Of a stretch of 64,000 nucleotides of DNA, positions 47,121 to 55,392 are shown in pieces. The number at the start of each line of letters is the position of its first letter. Position 1 is the stretch's first letter. Made by a program: the position numbers and the translations under genes. Location of the stretch: positions 620,001 through 684,000 of the forward strand of contig NZ_CP007220.1 of NCBI RefSeq assembly GCF_001632805.1. The letters run 5' to 3'. This DNA comes from Mycobacteroides chelonae CCUG 47445. GTDB lineage: Bacteria > Actinomycetota > Actinomycetes > Mycobacteriales > Mycobacteriaceae. Below the pieces are notes generated by a model. That model did no database searches and was not told the origin of the DNA. It was given only the letters and a program-made list of their open reading frames with translations.

Positions 47121-48919
47121 GCGAGACTCCTGGAGTCCCGGTCACGACGAGCACCGTCGATCCCGATGATTGGATCGGCCGCAGTTGGCTGGCTTTCCAG
47201 GAGTTAGAGGATCATCTCGAGAGTAGGCACCCCTTGGTGGCCTGGGCGTGGAACCTGTTGCGCCTGGACTTCTGTGGAATCGCCTTCGGCGCTTTGTTCT
47301 TCTGCTTGTCGCTTACGCCGTCGCTGATGCCGCGTACCTGGCTGTTCCAGGGTCTGATCGGCGGAGCCACCGCGGCCATCGGCTACGGCATCGGTGTCGC
47401 GCTCTCCAAACTGGTGCTGCGTTTTTGGCTCCGTCACCAGAAATGGTGGCCGCTGCGTGACCGGGTGATGGTGACCGCCAAGCTCGGGGTGGTGCTGCTC
47501 TCGGCGGTGTGCTCGCTGGCGATGATCGTGCCCGCCGCCCGCTGGCAACGCCAGATCGCGGCGCTTATGGAGACTCAGGGGCCGACAACGATTGAGTATT
47601 CAAAATCGTTCCTCGTCTCGATTGCCGTTGGTGCACTGTTTATCTCGGTGGCACGAATCTTGCGTGACCTGGTTCGGCTGCTGGCCCGGTTCCTCATCCG
47701 GCGGCTGCGGCTGAGCCAGGAGGTGTCACTTCTCATCGGTACCGCCATTGTTGCGGTGCTGACCATCATGTTGTTCAACGGCGTGCTGGTGCGCGGCTTC
47801 TTCTCCGCTGCCAACGCCTCATTTGGTCCGCATAACGACACCACCCGGGCCGGGGTGGAACAGCCCACGCAGCCGGAGCGTTCCGGAAGTCCGGCGTCGC
47901 TGGCCTCCTGGGAAAGCCTCGGCTACGAGGGACGCAACTTCGTCTCCGGTGGATTACACGCCGACGTGCTGACCAAGGTGAACGGTCGCCAGGCCAAGGA
48001 ACCCATCAGGGTGTACGCGGGCCTGGAAACCGCCGACACCGCCGAGGAGCGCACCGACATCCTGGTGCGGGAACTGGAGCGCACCAAGGCTTTCGAGCGC
48101 AAGGCGCTGATCATCGTCCCGACCACCGGAACTGGATGGGTGACGCCGGCTGCTGCGCGCGGTATCGAGCTCATGTACAACGGCGACACCGCGATCGTGG
48201 CCACCCAGTACTCCTTCCTGCCGAGCTGGATCTCGTTCCTGGCAGACAAGAAGAAGGCGCTGGCCTCGGGCAGGCTCTTGGTAGACACCGTTCAGAAACG
48301 GTGGGCGCAGCAGCCGCAGGGGCATCGCCCCAAGCTGCTCATCTACGGCGAGAGCCTGGGATCGTTTGCGGGACAAGGCGCATTCGACGGCCTCGGCGAC
48401 ATCCGGGCGGCTGGCGTCGACGGTGTGTTGTGGACCGGTCCGCCGAACTTCAGCCAGATCTGGAATGAGCTGGTGTCCAAGCGTGACCGGGGCACGTTGG
48501 AAGCGCTCCCGGTCTACGACAGCGGATTCACGGCGCGTTTCGCGATAGGCCCCGATATCGACGCCCTCGCCAGACCTCCATGGCAGAACCCCCGGGTGCT
48601 CTTCGTGCAGCATCCGTCAGATCCGGTGACCTGGTGGTCCACGGATCTGCTTTTCAGCCAACCGGATTGGCTCAAGGAAGCACCGGTGGGTGACCGGTCT
48701 GTCGCCATGCGCTGGTATCCCATCGTCACCTTCTGGCAGGTGGCCGCAGACCTGGCCAATGCCGTGTCCGTACCCGATGGGCACGGACACAACTACGGCA
48801 TCTCGTCGGTGAACGGCTGGGCGGCGATCGCCCCGCCCGACGGCTGGACCCCCCAGGACACCGAACGCATCCGGAAGGCTCTGGACGACACCGCGTCGCT
48901 CGACGGCCCCGACACGTGA
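47117..48919 (+). CDS. Membrane alpha/beta-hydrolase (Abhydrolase_9/DUF2319 family)
   Basis: A 600-residue protein. The N-terminal half has about five membrane helices between residues 45 and 245, starting with [29 protein letters not shown]. The C-terminal hydrolase-like domain carries the elbow G-E-S-L-G ([17 protein letters not shown]) and HPSDPVTWW. This two-part layout is typical of the actinobacterial PF10081 family, whose function is unknown. It starts in an ATGA overlap with purL and ends in a GTGA overlap with the CAAX protease gene. Confidence 0.88.
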
Positions 48920-49560
48920 CCGCTCGCGTCAGGGTGCTCATCCTGGCCGCGGCGCTCGTGGCTTGGCCGACGGTCCTGGAGCGGTTCCCGCAACGTTGGC
49001 GTCCGCTGATCGGGGCGGGCGCCAGCTCGGTGCTCGCCGCCGCCGCGGGTATCCCGCTGGGGCTTCGACAACCTCAGCTGGCGGCCGGGCTGCGGCTCGG
49101 TGGCGTGTCCGCAGCGGCGGTGGCCGCCGTCGTCGGTGCCTCTCCGGCGCTGAAACCGGTGCGCACGTCCATGCGGGAACGGAACATCGGCCTGCACCCC
49201 GCGGCCTGGCTGGGTCTGCACATTCCGGTGGGCACGGTGTGGTCGGAGGAACTCGCCTTCCGCGGGGTGCTGCAGCCTATGGCCGCCGGGGCCTTCGGCC
49301 GCGGGCTGGGCGGTGTGGTCCAGGCGGTGGCCTTTGGGCTGGCTCATATCCGGCCTGCTCGCGCAGCGGGAGATTCCATCCTGGGAACGGTGCTGGTCAC
49401 CGGCATGTTCGGCTGGCTGTTGGGTTGGCTACGCGAGCGATCGGGGAGCGTGGCGGCGCCCATGCTCACCCACCTGGCGCTCAATGAGGCGGGCGCGGTG
49501 GCAACCCTGTACGTTTCCCGGCCGAATGTCGGGTTGGGGCGAGAAAGTGCGAGCAACTGA
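48916..49560 (+). CDS. CPBP/CAAX-type intramembrane metalloprotease (Rv0804-like)
   Basis: A 214-residue membrane protein. The catalytic E-E-x-x-x-R is in WSEELAFRGVLQP, the second motif histidine in AFGLAHIRPA, and the third in LTHLALNEAG, as in bacterial CAAX-like proteases. It matches the place of Rv0804, which follows purL in M. tuberculosis. It is co-translated with the preceding gene through a GTGA overlap. The last codons carry the left arm of an inverted repeat (49523-49531). Confidence 0.88.
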   Translation: MTARVRVLILAAALVAWPTVLERFPQRWRPLIGAGASSVLAAAAGIPLGLRQPQLAAGLRLGGVSAAAVAAVVGASPALKPVRTSMRERNIGLHPAAWLGLHIPVGTVWSEELAFRGVLQPMAAGAFGRGLGGVVQAVAFGLAHIRPARAAGDSILGTVLVTGMFGWLLGWLRERSGSVAAPMLTHLALNEAGAVATLYVSRPNVGLGRESASN

Positions 49561-49579
49561 TACCAAAAGTCGACATTCG
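49523..49579 (+). repeat. Imperfect inverted repeat related to the one at 39266-39330
   Basis: CGAATGTCG (49523-49531) is the inverse of CGACATTCG (49571-49579) and the pairing continues imperfectly inward. The right arm shares AAAGTCGACATTCG-like sequence with 39312-39327. A second shared piece, GGCGAGAAAGTGCGAG (49538-49553), has a 14 of 16 match at 37592-37607. The left arm lies inside the end of the CAAX protease gene. Confidence 0.55.
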
Positions 49580-49595
49580 ACGGAATACTGCACAG

Positions 49596-50198
49596 ATGGT
49601 CTCGAACTGGATGAGTAGGGCCGGTGCAGTGCTGGCCGGTATGGCGATGGCCGCCGGAGTGGCGGTGGCCGCACCAGCAAGCGCCGAGCCCGGAGCGGGC
49701 GCATCGTTACCCGTGTTCGTCCCGTACCCGTCGGACTGGTCGCCGGACACCTCGGTGTTCCCGTACAACATGTGGCAGAACCGCGCGACCGATGAGCAGT
49801 TCACGGCGCTGCGTGATTCCTGCCAGTGGTTCAACGCGCAGTACGGCACCTTGATGGGATCGGTGTACGGATTCCAGAACTACCTACGTGATCACCACGA
49901 TGTCTGGGCGGCCTCGGGGTCGGACACTGTCGGCAACGTGGTGACCGCCAACCTGGACCAGTCCGCGGCGTTCCTGGATCCTCGGGTGCACGCTCTGTAC
50001 ATCACCAACTACCCGGATCAGAGCCAGTACTCGCCGCTGTACAACGGTGACTCGTTCTATCACCTGTGGTTCCAGTTCACTCAGATCAGCGACAAGATCA
50101 AGCAGCAGCTGCCGTCCGGAGTGATCAACGCCAACATCGCCACGGCCAATGTCTACGGGAACACCATTCGGGACTCGGGAATCTGCGACGGGGCGTAG
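49596..50198 (+). CDS. Secreted protein of unknown function
   Basis: A 200-residue protein with a clear signal peptide (MSRAGAVLAGMAMAAGVAVAAPASA, cleaved after A-S-A near residue 30). The mature part is rich in aromatic residues, Asn and Asp, with SVFPYNMWQNRATDEQF and GVINANIATANVYG. It has two cysteines that could form a disulfide. The start is GTG/ATG at 49596 or the ATG at 49611. I know similar mycobacterial exported proteins but no established function. Confidence 0.78.
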   Translation: MVSNWMSRAGAVLAGMAMAAGVAVAAPASAEPGAGASLPVFVPYPSDWSPDTSVFPYNMWQNRATDEQFTALRDSCQWFNAQYGTLMGSVYGFQNYLRDHHDVWAASGSDTVGNVVTANLDQSAAFLDPRVHALYITNYPDQSQYSPLYNGDSFYHLWFQFTQISDKIKQQLPSGVINANIATANVYGNTIRDSGICDGA

Positions 50199-50242
50199 GT
50201 TCCCCGGCCGGACTCCGGCGCTCCACGGATAGGCTGGCGAAC

Positions 50243-50629
50243 ATGCCAGCTCGCCCGCCCGACGCGTCCTCGACGCGGGCGGCAGTACTCGCGATCGCAG
50301 ACTGGTTGCGTGATGCGCAGGCGCCCGAGCCGGAACGCGCGACACTCGCTGACGCCGTCCGATTCACCGCCCGAACTCTCGCCGCAGATGCTCCCGGGGC
50401 GTCCGTAGAAGTACGGGTACCGCCCTTCGTTGCCGTGCAATGCATCTCGGGCCCACGTCATACCCGCGGCACCCCGCCCAACGTGGTGGAGACCACCCCG
50501 CGTACCTGGCTGCTCTTGGCCACGGGTCTGCTGACGTTGGACGGAGCCATCGCCGACCGCACGGTCACCGTGTCCGGATCACGTGCCGCCGAGATCGCGG
50601 ACTGGCTGCCGTTGGTGCCGCTCGGCTAG
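50243..50629 (+). CDS. Sterol-carrier-like protein (Rv0807-like)
   Basis: A 128-residue protein in the position of Rv0807, just before purF. It is related to the MDMPI C-terminal/sterol-carrier-like fold (HTRGTPPNVVETTPRTWLLLATG, with SGSRAAEIADWLP at the end). The ATG at 50243 has TAGGCT seven bases upstream, suggesting a leaderless transcript; the longer frame overlaps the upstream gene. No active-site residues are evident. The function is unknown. Confidence 0.8.
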   Translation: MPARPPDASSTRAAVLAIADWLRDAQAPEPERATLADAVRFTARTLAADAPGASVEVRVPPFVAVQCISGPRHTRGTPPNVVETTPRTWLLLATGLLTLDGAIADRTVTVSGSRAAEIADWLPLVPLG

Positions 50630-50752
50630 GAACTCGTCGCTCCGGGCGCCACGATGAGGCCCCGTAGTGGCCTCGATCACGTTCGCGATGCTATCCACGG
50701 GCACTTTTGCCGGGCGCGGCCTGCCGATTCAGCGTTCAGCTACCTTCACCCG

Positions 50753-50758
50753 TAGACT
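50753..50758 (+). promoter_or_regulatory. Probable -10 element of purF
   Basis: TAGACT at 50753-50758 would start transcription about 30 bases before the purF GTG. TACGGT at 50761-50766 is an alternative. Unlike the other pur genes here, purF has a short leader with AGGGAG before its start. Confidence 0.4.
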
Positions 50759-50795
50759 GATACGGTCACCCACCCCCCACCAGGGAGCAGCCATA

Positions 50796-52310
50796 GTGAC
50801 CGCACAGCCGATTGAGTTGGAAAACGACCCTCGTGAAGAATGCGGCGTATTCGGGGTCTGGGCACCCGGCGAAGAAGTAGCAAAACTCACGTACTACGGC
50901 CTGTACGCGCTGCAGCACCGCGGCCAGGAGGCCGCCGGTATCGCTGTTGCCGATGGCTCGCAGGTGGTTGTGTTCAAGGATCTCGGTCTGGTCAGTCAGG
51001 TGTTCGACGAGCAGACGCTTGCCGCCATGCTCGGACATGTGGCGATCGGGCACTGCCGTTACTCCACCACCGGCTCGGTGACCTGGGAGAACGCTCAACC
51101 CGTGTTCCGGACGACTGCCGCGGGCACCGGGGTGGCGTTGGGACACAACGGGAACCTGGTCAATACCGCCGAACTCACCGAGCGGGCGCGCGACGCGGGA
51201 CTTATCAATCCGAAGACTCCGGGTATGGCCACGACCGACTCGGACATCATGGGCGCACTGTTGGCGCACGGTGCCGCCGACACCACCATCGAGCAAGCGG
51301 CGATGTCGCTGCTGCCCACCGTCCGTGGCGCGTTCTGTCTGGTGTTCATGGATGAGAACACGCTGTACGCGGCTCGCGACCCGCACGGGGTCAGGCCACT
51401 GTGCCTGGGCCGTCTCGACACCGGCTGGGTGGTCGCTTCGGAGACCGCGGCCCTCGACATTGTGGGCGCCTCCTTTGTGCGGGACATCGAACCCGGCGAG
51501 TTACTGGCCATCGACGCCGACGGCGTTCGCTCCAGCCGATTCGCCAACGCGACACCCAAGACCTGTGTCTTCGAGTACGTGTACCTGGCCCGGCCTGACA
51601 GCATGCTCGACGGACGCTCCGTGCACTCCACCCGCGTCGAGATCGGGCGTCGGCTTGCCGCCGAACACTCCGTGGACGCGGACCTGGTGATCGGTGTTCC
51701 CGAATCCGGGATTCCGGCGGCCGTCGGGTACGCGCAAGGCTCGGGCATCCCGTATGGGCAGGGATTGATGAAGAACGCCTATGTGGGCCGCACCTTCATC
51801 CAGCCGTCGCAGACCATCCGTCAGCTCGGTATCCGCTTGAAGCTCAATCCTCTTCGCGAGGTGATCCGAGGCAAGCGGCTTGTGGTGGTAGACGATTCGA
51901 TCGTTCGTGGCAACACCCAGCGGGCACTGGTGCGGATGTTGCGTGAGGCCGGGGCCGCCGAGGTGCACGTGCGTATTGCCTCGCCGCCGGTGCGCTGGCC
52001 ATGCTTCTATGGCATCGACTTCGCTTCTCCCGCAGAACTCATCGCCAACGCGGTGGAGTCCGACGACGAGATGTTCGATGGTGTCCGCACTGCGATTGGT
52101 GCCGACAGCCTGGGGTATATCTCTGCCGAAGGGATGGTGGCCGCCACCCAAGAGCCCCGGTCTCGATTGTGCTGCGCATGCTTTGACGGTCAGTACCCGA
52201 TCGAGCTGCCGAAGGAAACAGCGCTCGGCAAGAATGTGGTCGAAAACATGCTCGCGGCGACCGCGCGGGAGACATCAAGCGACAGCGCGGATCCCGTTCA
52301 AGCCCGTTAG
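50796..52310 (+). CDS. purF: Amidophosphoribosyltransferase
   Basis: A 504-residue enzyme for the first committed step of purine synthesis, turning PRPP and glutamine into phosphoribosylamine. The first 15 residues are a propeptide; cleavage would expose C16 (REECGVFGVWAPGEE) as the N-terminal nucleophile. The PRPP loop is VVVDDSIVRGNTQRALVRML. A Cys-containing end (RLCCACFDGQYPIELP) may bind an Fe-S cluster. I chose the GTG at 50796 with AGGGAG upstream; the 43 extra residues of the longer frame are unlike the family. Confidence 0.96.
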   Translation: MTAQPIELENDPREECGVFGVWAPGEEVAKLTYYGLYALQHRGQEAAGIAVADGSQVVVFKDLGLVSQVFDEQTLAAMLGHVAIGHCRYSTTGSVTWENAQPVFRTTAAGTGVALGHNGNLVNTAELTERARDAGLINPKTPGMATTDSDIMGALLAHGAADTTIEQAAMSLLPTVRGAFCLVFMDENTLYAARDPHGVRPLCLGRLDTGWVVASETAALDIVGASFVRDIEPGELLAIDADGVRSSRFANATPKTCVFEYVYLARPDSMLDGRSVHSTRVEIGRRLAAEHSVDADLVIGVPESGIPAAVGYAQGSGIPYGQGLMKNAYVGRTFIQPSQTIRQLGIRLKLNPLREVIRGKRLVVVDDSIVRGNTQRALVRMLREAGAAEVHVRIASPPVRWPCFYGIDFASPAELIANAVESDDEMFDGVRTAIGADSLGYISAEGMVAATQEPRSRLCCACFDGQYPIELPKETALGKNVVENMLAATARETSSDSADPVQAR

Positions 52311-52834
52311 GCCTGACGTCCCCGGGGTGGGTACTCCTCAACCACGGTGACGTCGCGAAGCACTTCCGAGCTCGCCTTGATGAGTTCAACCTGGGTGTCG
52401 ATCATGCCGTCGAGTGCTGTCATAAACGAATGCTGAAGGTCGCCGGTCAGGATTACCTCGTCGATCAAGACGAACAGTTCCGCGACCACTGACGGCATCT
52501 GCTCGTAGACGTTGAGCACGACGGTGGCGGTCGCCCCTTGCAGTCCCTGCGACACCACCTGATAGCGGCCCCGGCGGGCGGCGAGAAGTTGTGTTGTGTG
52601 GGTGATTTCGACGATCACCCATTCGATGGGTGTCATCAGACCGGCGATTCCGGTCTGCGTGGTGAATTCGTCACCGACGGAGAGATCACTCAGCCGGCGA
52701 GTCTCATCAGTGAACGCGAACGGCGCGTGATTGCCGGGTTCGATGTCGCTGGAGGACGGTAGCTCGAAGCTCGCCACCGAAGAGATTTCCTCAAGACTGC
52801 GGGAGAACTCGAAACGCCGTTCAGCAGATAGCAA
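52307..52834 (-). CDS. SRPBCC-like (polyketide cyclase/dehydrase-type) protein
   Basis: About 175 residues with alternating strands and a long C-terminal helix, as in the START/SRPBCC ligand-binding fold: FELPSSSDIEP, PIEWVIVEITHTTQLLAARRGRYQVVSQ, ATVVLNVYEQMP, then the helix DLQHSFMTALDGMIDTQVELIKASSEVL. This family call is by pattern only. I prefer a TTG start at 52834 preceded by GAGGGGGAG; the ATG at 52963 would overlap the upstream AraC gene by 55 bases. It lies where purM would follow purF in M. tuberculosis and overlaps the purF stop by four bases. Confidence 0.6.
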   Translation of the reverse strand: MLSAERRFEFSRSLEEISSVASFELPSSSDIEPGNHAPFAFTDETRRLSDLSVGDEFTTQTGIAGLMTPIEWVIVEITHTTQLLAARRGRYQVVSQGLQGATATVVLNVYEQMPSVVAELFVLIDEVILTGDLQHSFMTALDGMIDTQVELIKASSEVLRDVTVVEEYPPRGRQA

Positions 52835-52908
52835 ACTCTCCCCCTCGGATCGCGTTGGCCCGAGGTTACGGGATGGAAGGGGAGCGTGCGATGACCGAAT
52901 TGGGCGAA

Positions 52909-53922
52909 TTACTTGACCGAACGCGCACCGTCTCGGTACTGGGCGGGCGATGCGCCCGTCCAACGCCGAAAGGCCCGGGTGAAAGCGCTCAACTCCGAAA
53001 AGCCAAGGCGGATCGACAGATCGCTGAGTGATTCTGCTCCGCTCTCCAGGCTCCTGATGGCCTCTGCGCGGAGGGTGGCATCCCTGACCTCTCGCACCGA
53101 GGTGCCGAACTCGCTTCGAAGCGAACGCTGCAGGGCCGACGGCGTCATGTTCAGGGCTGTCGCGATATCGCTGACGGTTGGAATACCTTGCCCAACAGTC
53201 GATCTAACGATTCGCTCGACGCGCTCTGGTAGTTCCTGACGATAACCACGGGCGTCGAACCAGATCTGTTCCGGGTGCTCGAGCAGCGAGGTGATCTCCT
53301 CCTCGGTGCGCAGAATTGGGGCATCGAGGAGCTTGGCATCCAGAATCATTGCGGCCGAACTACTACCGAACTTGATCGGCGCCCTGAGCAAGTTGCTGCG
53401 ATCGGATCGTCCGTCCGGGCGGACTTGAGGAAGGCAAATGCGTTCCAGATGTATCGACCGCATGGTCACCCAGCTCCAGAGCAGGACCACGATGGCCAGA
53501 GTCCATTCCGTGACCGTGGCATCGGGCAGGCTGAGCGTCGATACCTCTAACGTCACGGTCGCCAAGTCGGTAGATCTGGTCACTGCCAAGCTCGGCACCA
53601 GCGGCATGGCATCCCGAAAAGCCGCCCAGCGGGCGAAAGCCGCGCCGGCCGTCTCCGATGTCGCGAGGCTGAACATCAGAACCCCGAGTGTCTCGGGTGG
53701 GACCGGCACGGGACTGCTGCCAAATGAGAGGTCGCCCGTGCGGGCGAGGATGTCACGTACCAGCAAGCGAAACTGCTCGGGGCTGACCTCGGCGGGCTCG
53801 CCTTCGAGGAACCTTGGCGAAATCTGGACATTCGTCAGCATTTTGGCTGCGTTCAGGCCTTGGCGCTGTGCCAATTCCGCTGCCAGGGTGCCCCAACGCG
53901 GCGGGATCGACAGCTGGTCCAC
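52909..53922 (-). CDS. AraC-family transcriptional regulator
   Basis: A 337-residue regulator. The N-terminal effector part (arabinose-binding-like, about residues 20-200) is followed by a double helix-turn-helix at about 250-337. It shows VSDIATALNMTPSALQRSLRSEFGTSVREVRDATLRAEAIRSLESG and the family hallmark IRLGFSELSAFTRAFRRWTGASPAQYR. I chose the GTG at 53922 because AGGAGGT lies just before it; the longer frame adds 30 residues. The SRPBCC-like gene follows on the same strand and may be its target. Confidence 0.9.
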   Translation of the reverse strand: MDQLSIPPRWGTLAAELAQRQGLNAAKMLTNVQISPRFLEGEPAEVSPEQFRLLVRDILARTGDLSFGSSPVPVPPETLGVLMFSLATSETAGAAFARWAAFRDAMPLVPSLAVTRSTDLATVTLEVSTLSLPDATVTEWTLAIVVLLWSWVTMRSIHLERICLPQVRPDGRSDRSNLLRAPIKFGSSSAAMILDAKLLDAPILRTEEEITSLLEHPEQIWFDARGYRQELPERVERIVRSTVGQGIPTVSDIATALNMTPSALQRSLRSEFGTSVREVRDATLRAEAIRSLESGAESLSDLSIRLGFSELSAFTRAFRRWTGASPAQYRDGARSVK

Positions 53923-54265
53923 GTCACCTCCTGATTGAATATCCGAGAGGTGATCTTGGTATAGATTGTTGCCAGTTTCAACTACCTCGGTACTGCGGCA
54001 CGTCAATTCCACGCGCGCGCAGGGCCTCTGCCACCTTAGTCAATATGGGCTAATAGTTCGATCCGTTCCCTGACATGGAGGTCGTCGCGATTTCCCTTCC
54101 TGTATCCGTGATTTCGATACGGGTGGTCAAGCCTGTCTCATCCATGTGCGCCGTTGACCTGGTCTCACTGGACACGTCAGGGAATTCGTCTAGGACCTCA
54201 CACGGGAACTTGGCAACGCCCCGATCGATGTGTTGGTGCCCAATGCTGGGGCTCGCGCGCTAGGG
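53923..54265. other. Gene-poor stretch between the AraC gene and the epimerase
   Basis: A 343-base region without an intact gene. It holds the upstream region of the AraC gene and, from about 54140, a decayed short-chain dehydrogenase fragment described separately. No tRNA, repeat or insertion-sequence end was seen. Confidence 0.6.
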
Positions 54266-54280
54266 CTAGAGCCGGCCTGA
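54140..54280 (+). pseudogene. Remnant of a short-chain dehydrogenase gene
   Basis: From 54209 the frame reads LGNAPIDVLVPNAGARALG before a stop at 54278. I-D-V-L-V-x-N-A-G is the fourth-strand motif of classical SDRs. Upstream, in another frame, CAVDLVSLD resembles the preceding D-L strand of the same fold, so at least one frameshift lies between. No catalytic Y-x-x-x-K part or Rossmann glycine motif is present. It reads as a dead fragment of about 45 codons whose end runs into the epimerase gene on the other strand. Confidence 0.5.
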
Positions 54281-55237
54281 ACTGACGAAGAAATCGACCA
54301 ACTCGGTCACCGTTGTCGCCGTGGATCGTGGGTCATAGCCCAGCTCTGTCCGGGCCTTGGTGATATCGACGGCGGGTGACACGGTCAGTTTGTTGAACGC
54401 GGCGCGGCTCAGTGCATCGTTCTTCAGCAGCTTGCCGATCGGCTCGATCACCGGGATAGCAGCGTTGAGAAGTCCCATGGGCAGCGCGAACAACGGGCCG
54501 CGCTTGCCGACGTGCTGAGCAGCCAAACGGCACACCTGCAACAGGCTGCCCATGTAGCCGCCGAGTAGGTAGTTCTCACCGGTGCGGCCCTTCTCTCCGG
54601 CCAGGTAGAGGCCGGCCGCGACATCGCGGGCATCGACCAGGTCGTACTGGCTGTTCACCATGCCGGGCAGTCGGCCGCGCGCACTGTTGAACAGCAGCTG
54701 GTTGATGCGCGACAGGTTGGGCAGGTCCACCGGACCGTAAACCCCGGTGGGGTTGCCGATGACGGCATCGAGCCCGGACTCGATGACCTCACGCACAGCT
54801 ACTTCGCCACCCCATTTGGAGCGCTGGTAGACGGGTAGGTCGGCACCCGTCGAGCGCGGCGACTTCTCGTCGATGGTGGCCACACTGTTGGAGTACGAGT
54901 CGATGGAGCTGCAGTGCACCATCCTGCGGGCTCCGACGGTGAGGGCGGCCTGCGCGACGGTGCGCGCGCCTTCGGTGTTGATACGCCAGCACAGCTCGTC
55001 TTCGTGCTTGAGGGTGATGACGGCCACCAGGTGGTAGACCACCTCGACGCCTTCGAGGGCCTTGGTCATCGACGCCAGGTCGAGCACATCGCCGGATACC
55101 CAGGTCACGGCCCCGCGAGTCTCCGGTGAGCTGGGCACTACGCGGTCGATGGCGACCACGTCATGGCCATTCTCCACGAGGAGATTGACTAGGTTGGTAC
55201 CAATGAAGCCGGCGGCTCCGGTGACGGCAGTCTTCAT
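54266..55237 (-). CDS. NAD-dependent epimerase/dehydratase (extended SDR)
   Basis: A 323-residue extended SDR. The NAD motif G-A-A-G-F-I-G is at residues 7-13, the catalytic serine is in VHCSSIDSYSN, and Y-x-x-x-K is in VYQRSKWGGE. The late part has GVYGPVDLPN and NYLLGG. The ATG at 55237 gives the motif at the N terminus and has GAGGGACAG upstream; a longer frame adds 73 unrelated residues. The group includes dihydroflavonol-reductase-like and sugar-nucleotide enzymes. The substrate is unknown. It is divergent from the peptide transporter operon. Confidence 0.88.
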   Translation of the reverse strand: MKTAVTGAAGFIGTNLVNLLVENGHDVVAIDRVVPSSPETRGAVTWVSGDVLDLASMTKALEGVEVVYHLVAVITLKHEDELCWRINTEGARTVAQAALTVGARRMVHCSSIDSYSNSVATIDEKSPRSTGADLPVYQRSKWGGEVAVREVIESGLDAVIGNPTGVYGPVDLPNLSRINQLLFNSARGRLPGMVNSQYDLVDARDVAAGLYLAGEKGRTGENYLLGGYMGSLLQVCRLAAQHVGKRGPLFALPMGLLNAAIPVIEPIGKLLKNDALSRAAFNKLTVSPAVDITKARTELGYDPRSTATTVTELVDFFVSSGRL

Positions 55238-55392
55238 TTCTGTCCCTCGGGTGGCTCGGGTGTGGTGACCGCCGAGCGCTGACGCGGACGGCGGGATCGC
55301 AACCAACCTACCTAACGCTCGCTTGGTTGGCCTTGTGACATGTATTGCACCGCACCTCAGCGGGTTGGGGCAAGTGTTGCCATACTCGTCGG

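Noticed and set aside
52913..53938. Open frames on the + strand opposite the AraC gene
   Set aside because: They carry no domain signature, while the minus strand shows a full AraC helix-turn-helix domain.
54075..54263. A 62-codon gene on the + strand
   Set aside because: Its end is out of frame with the SDR motif it overlaps; it is better read as part of a gene remnant.
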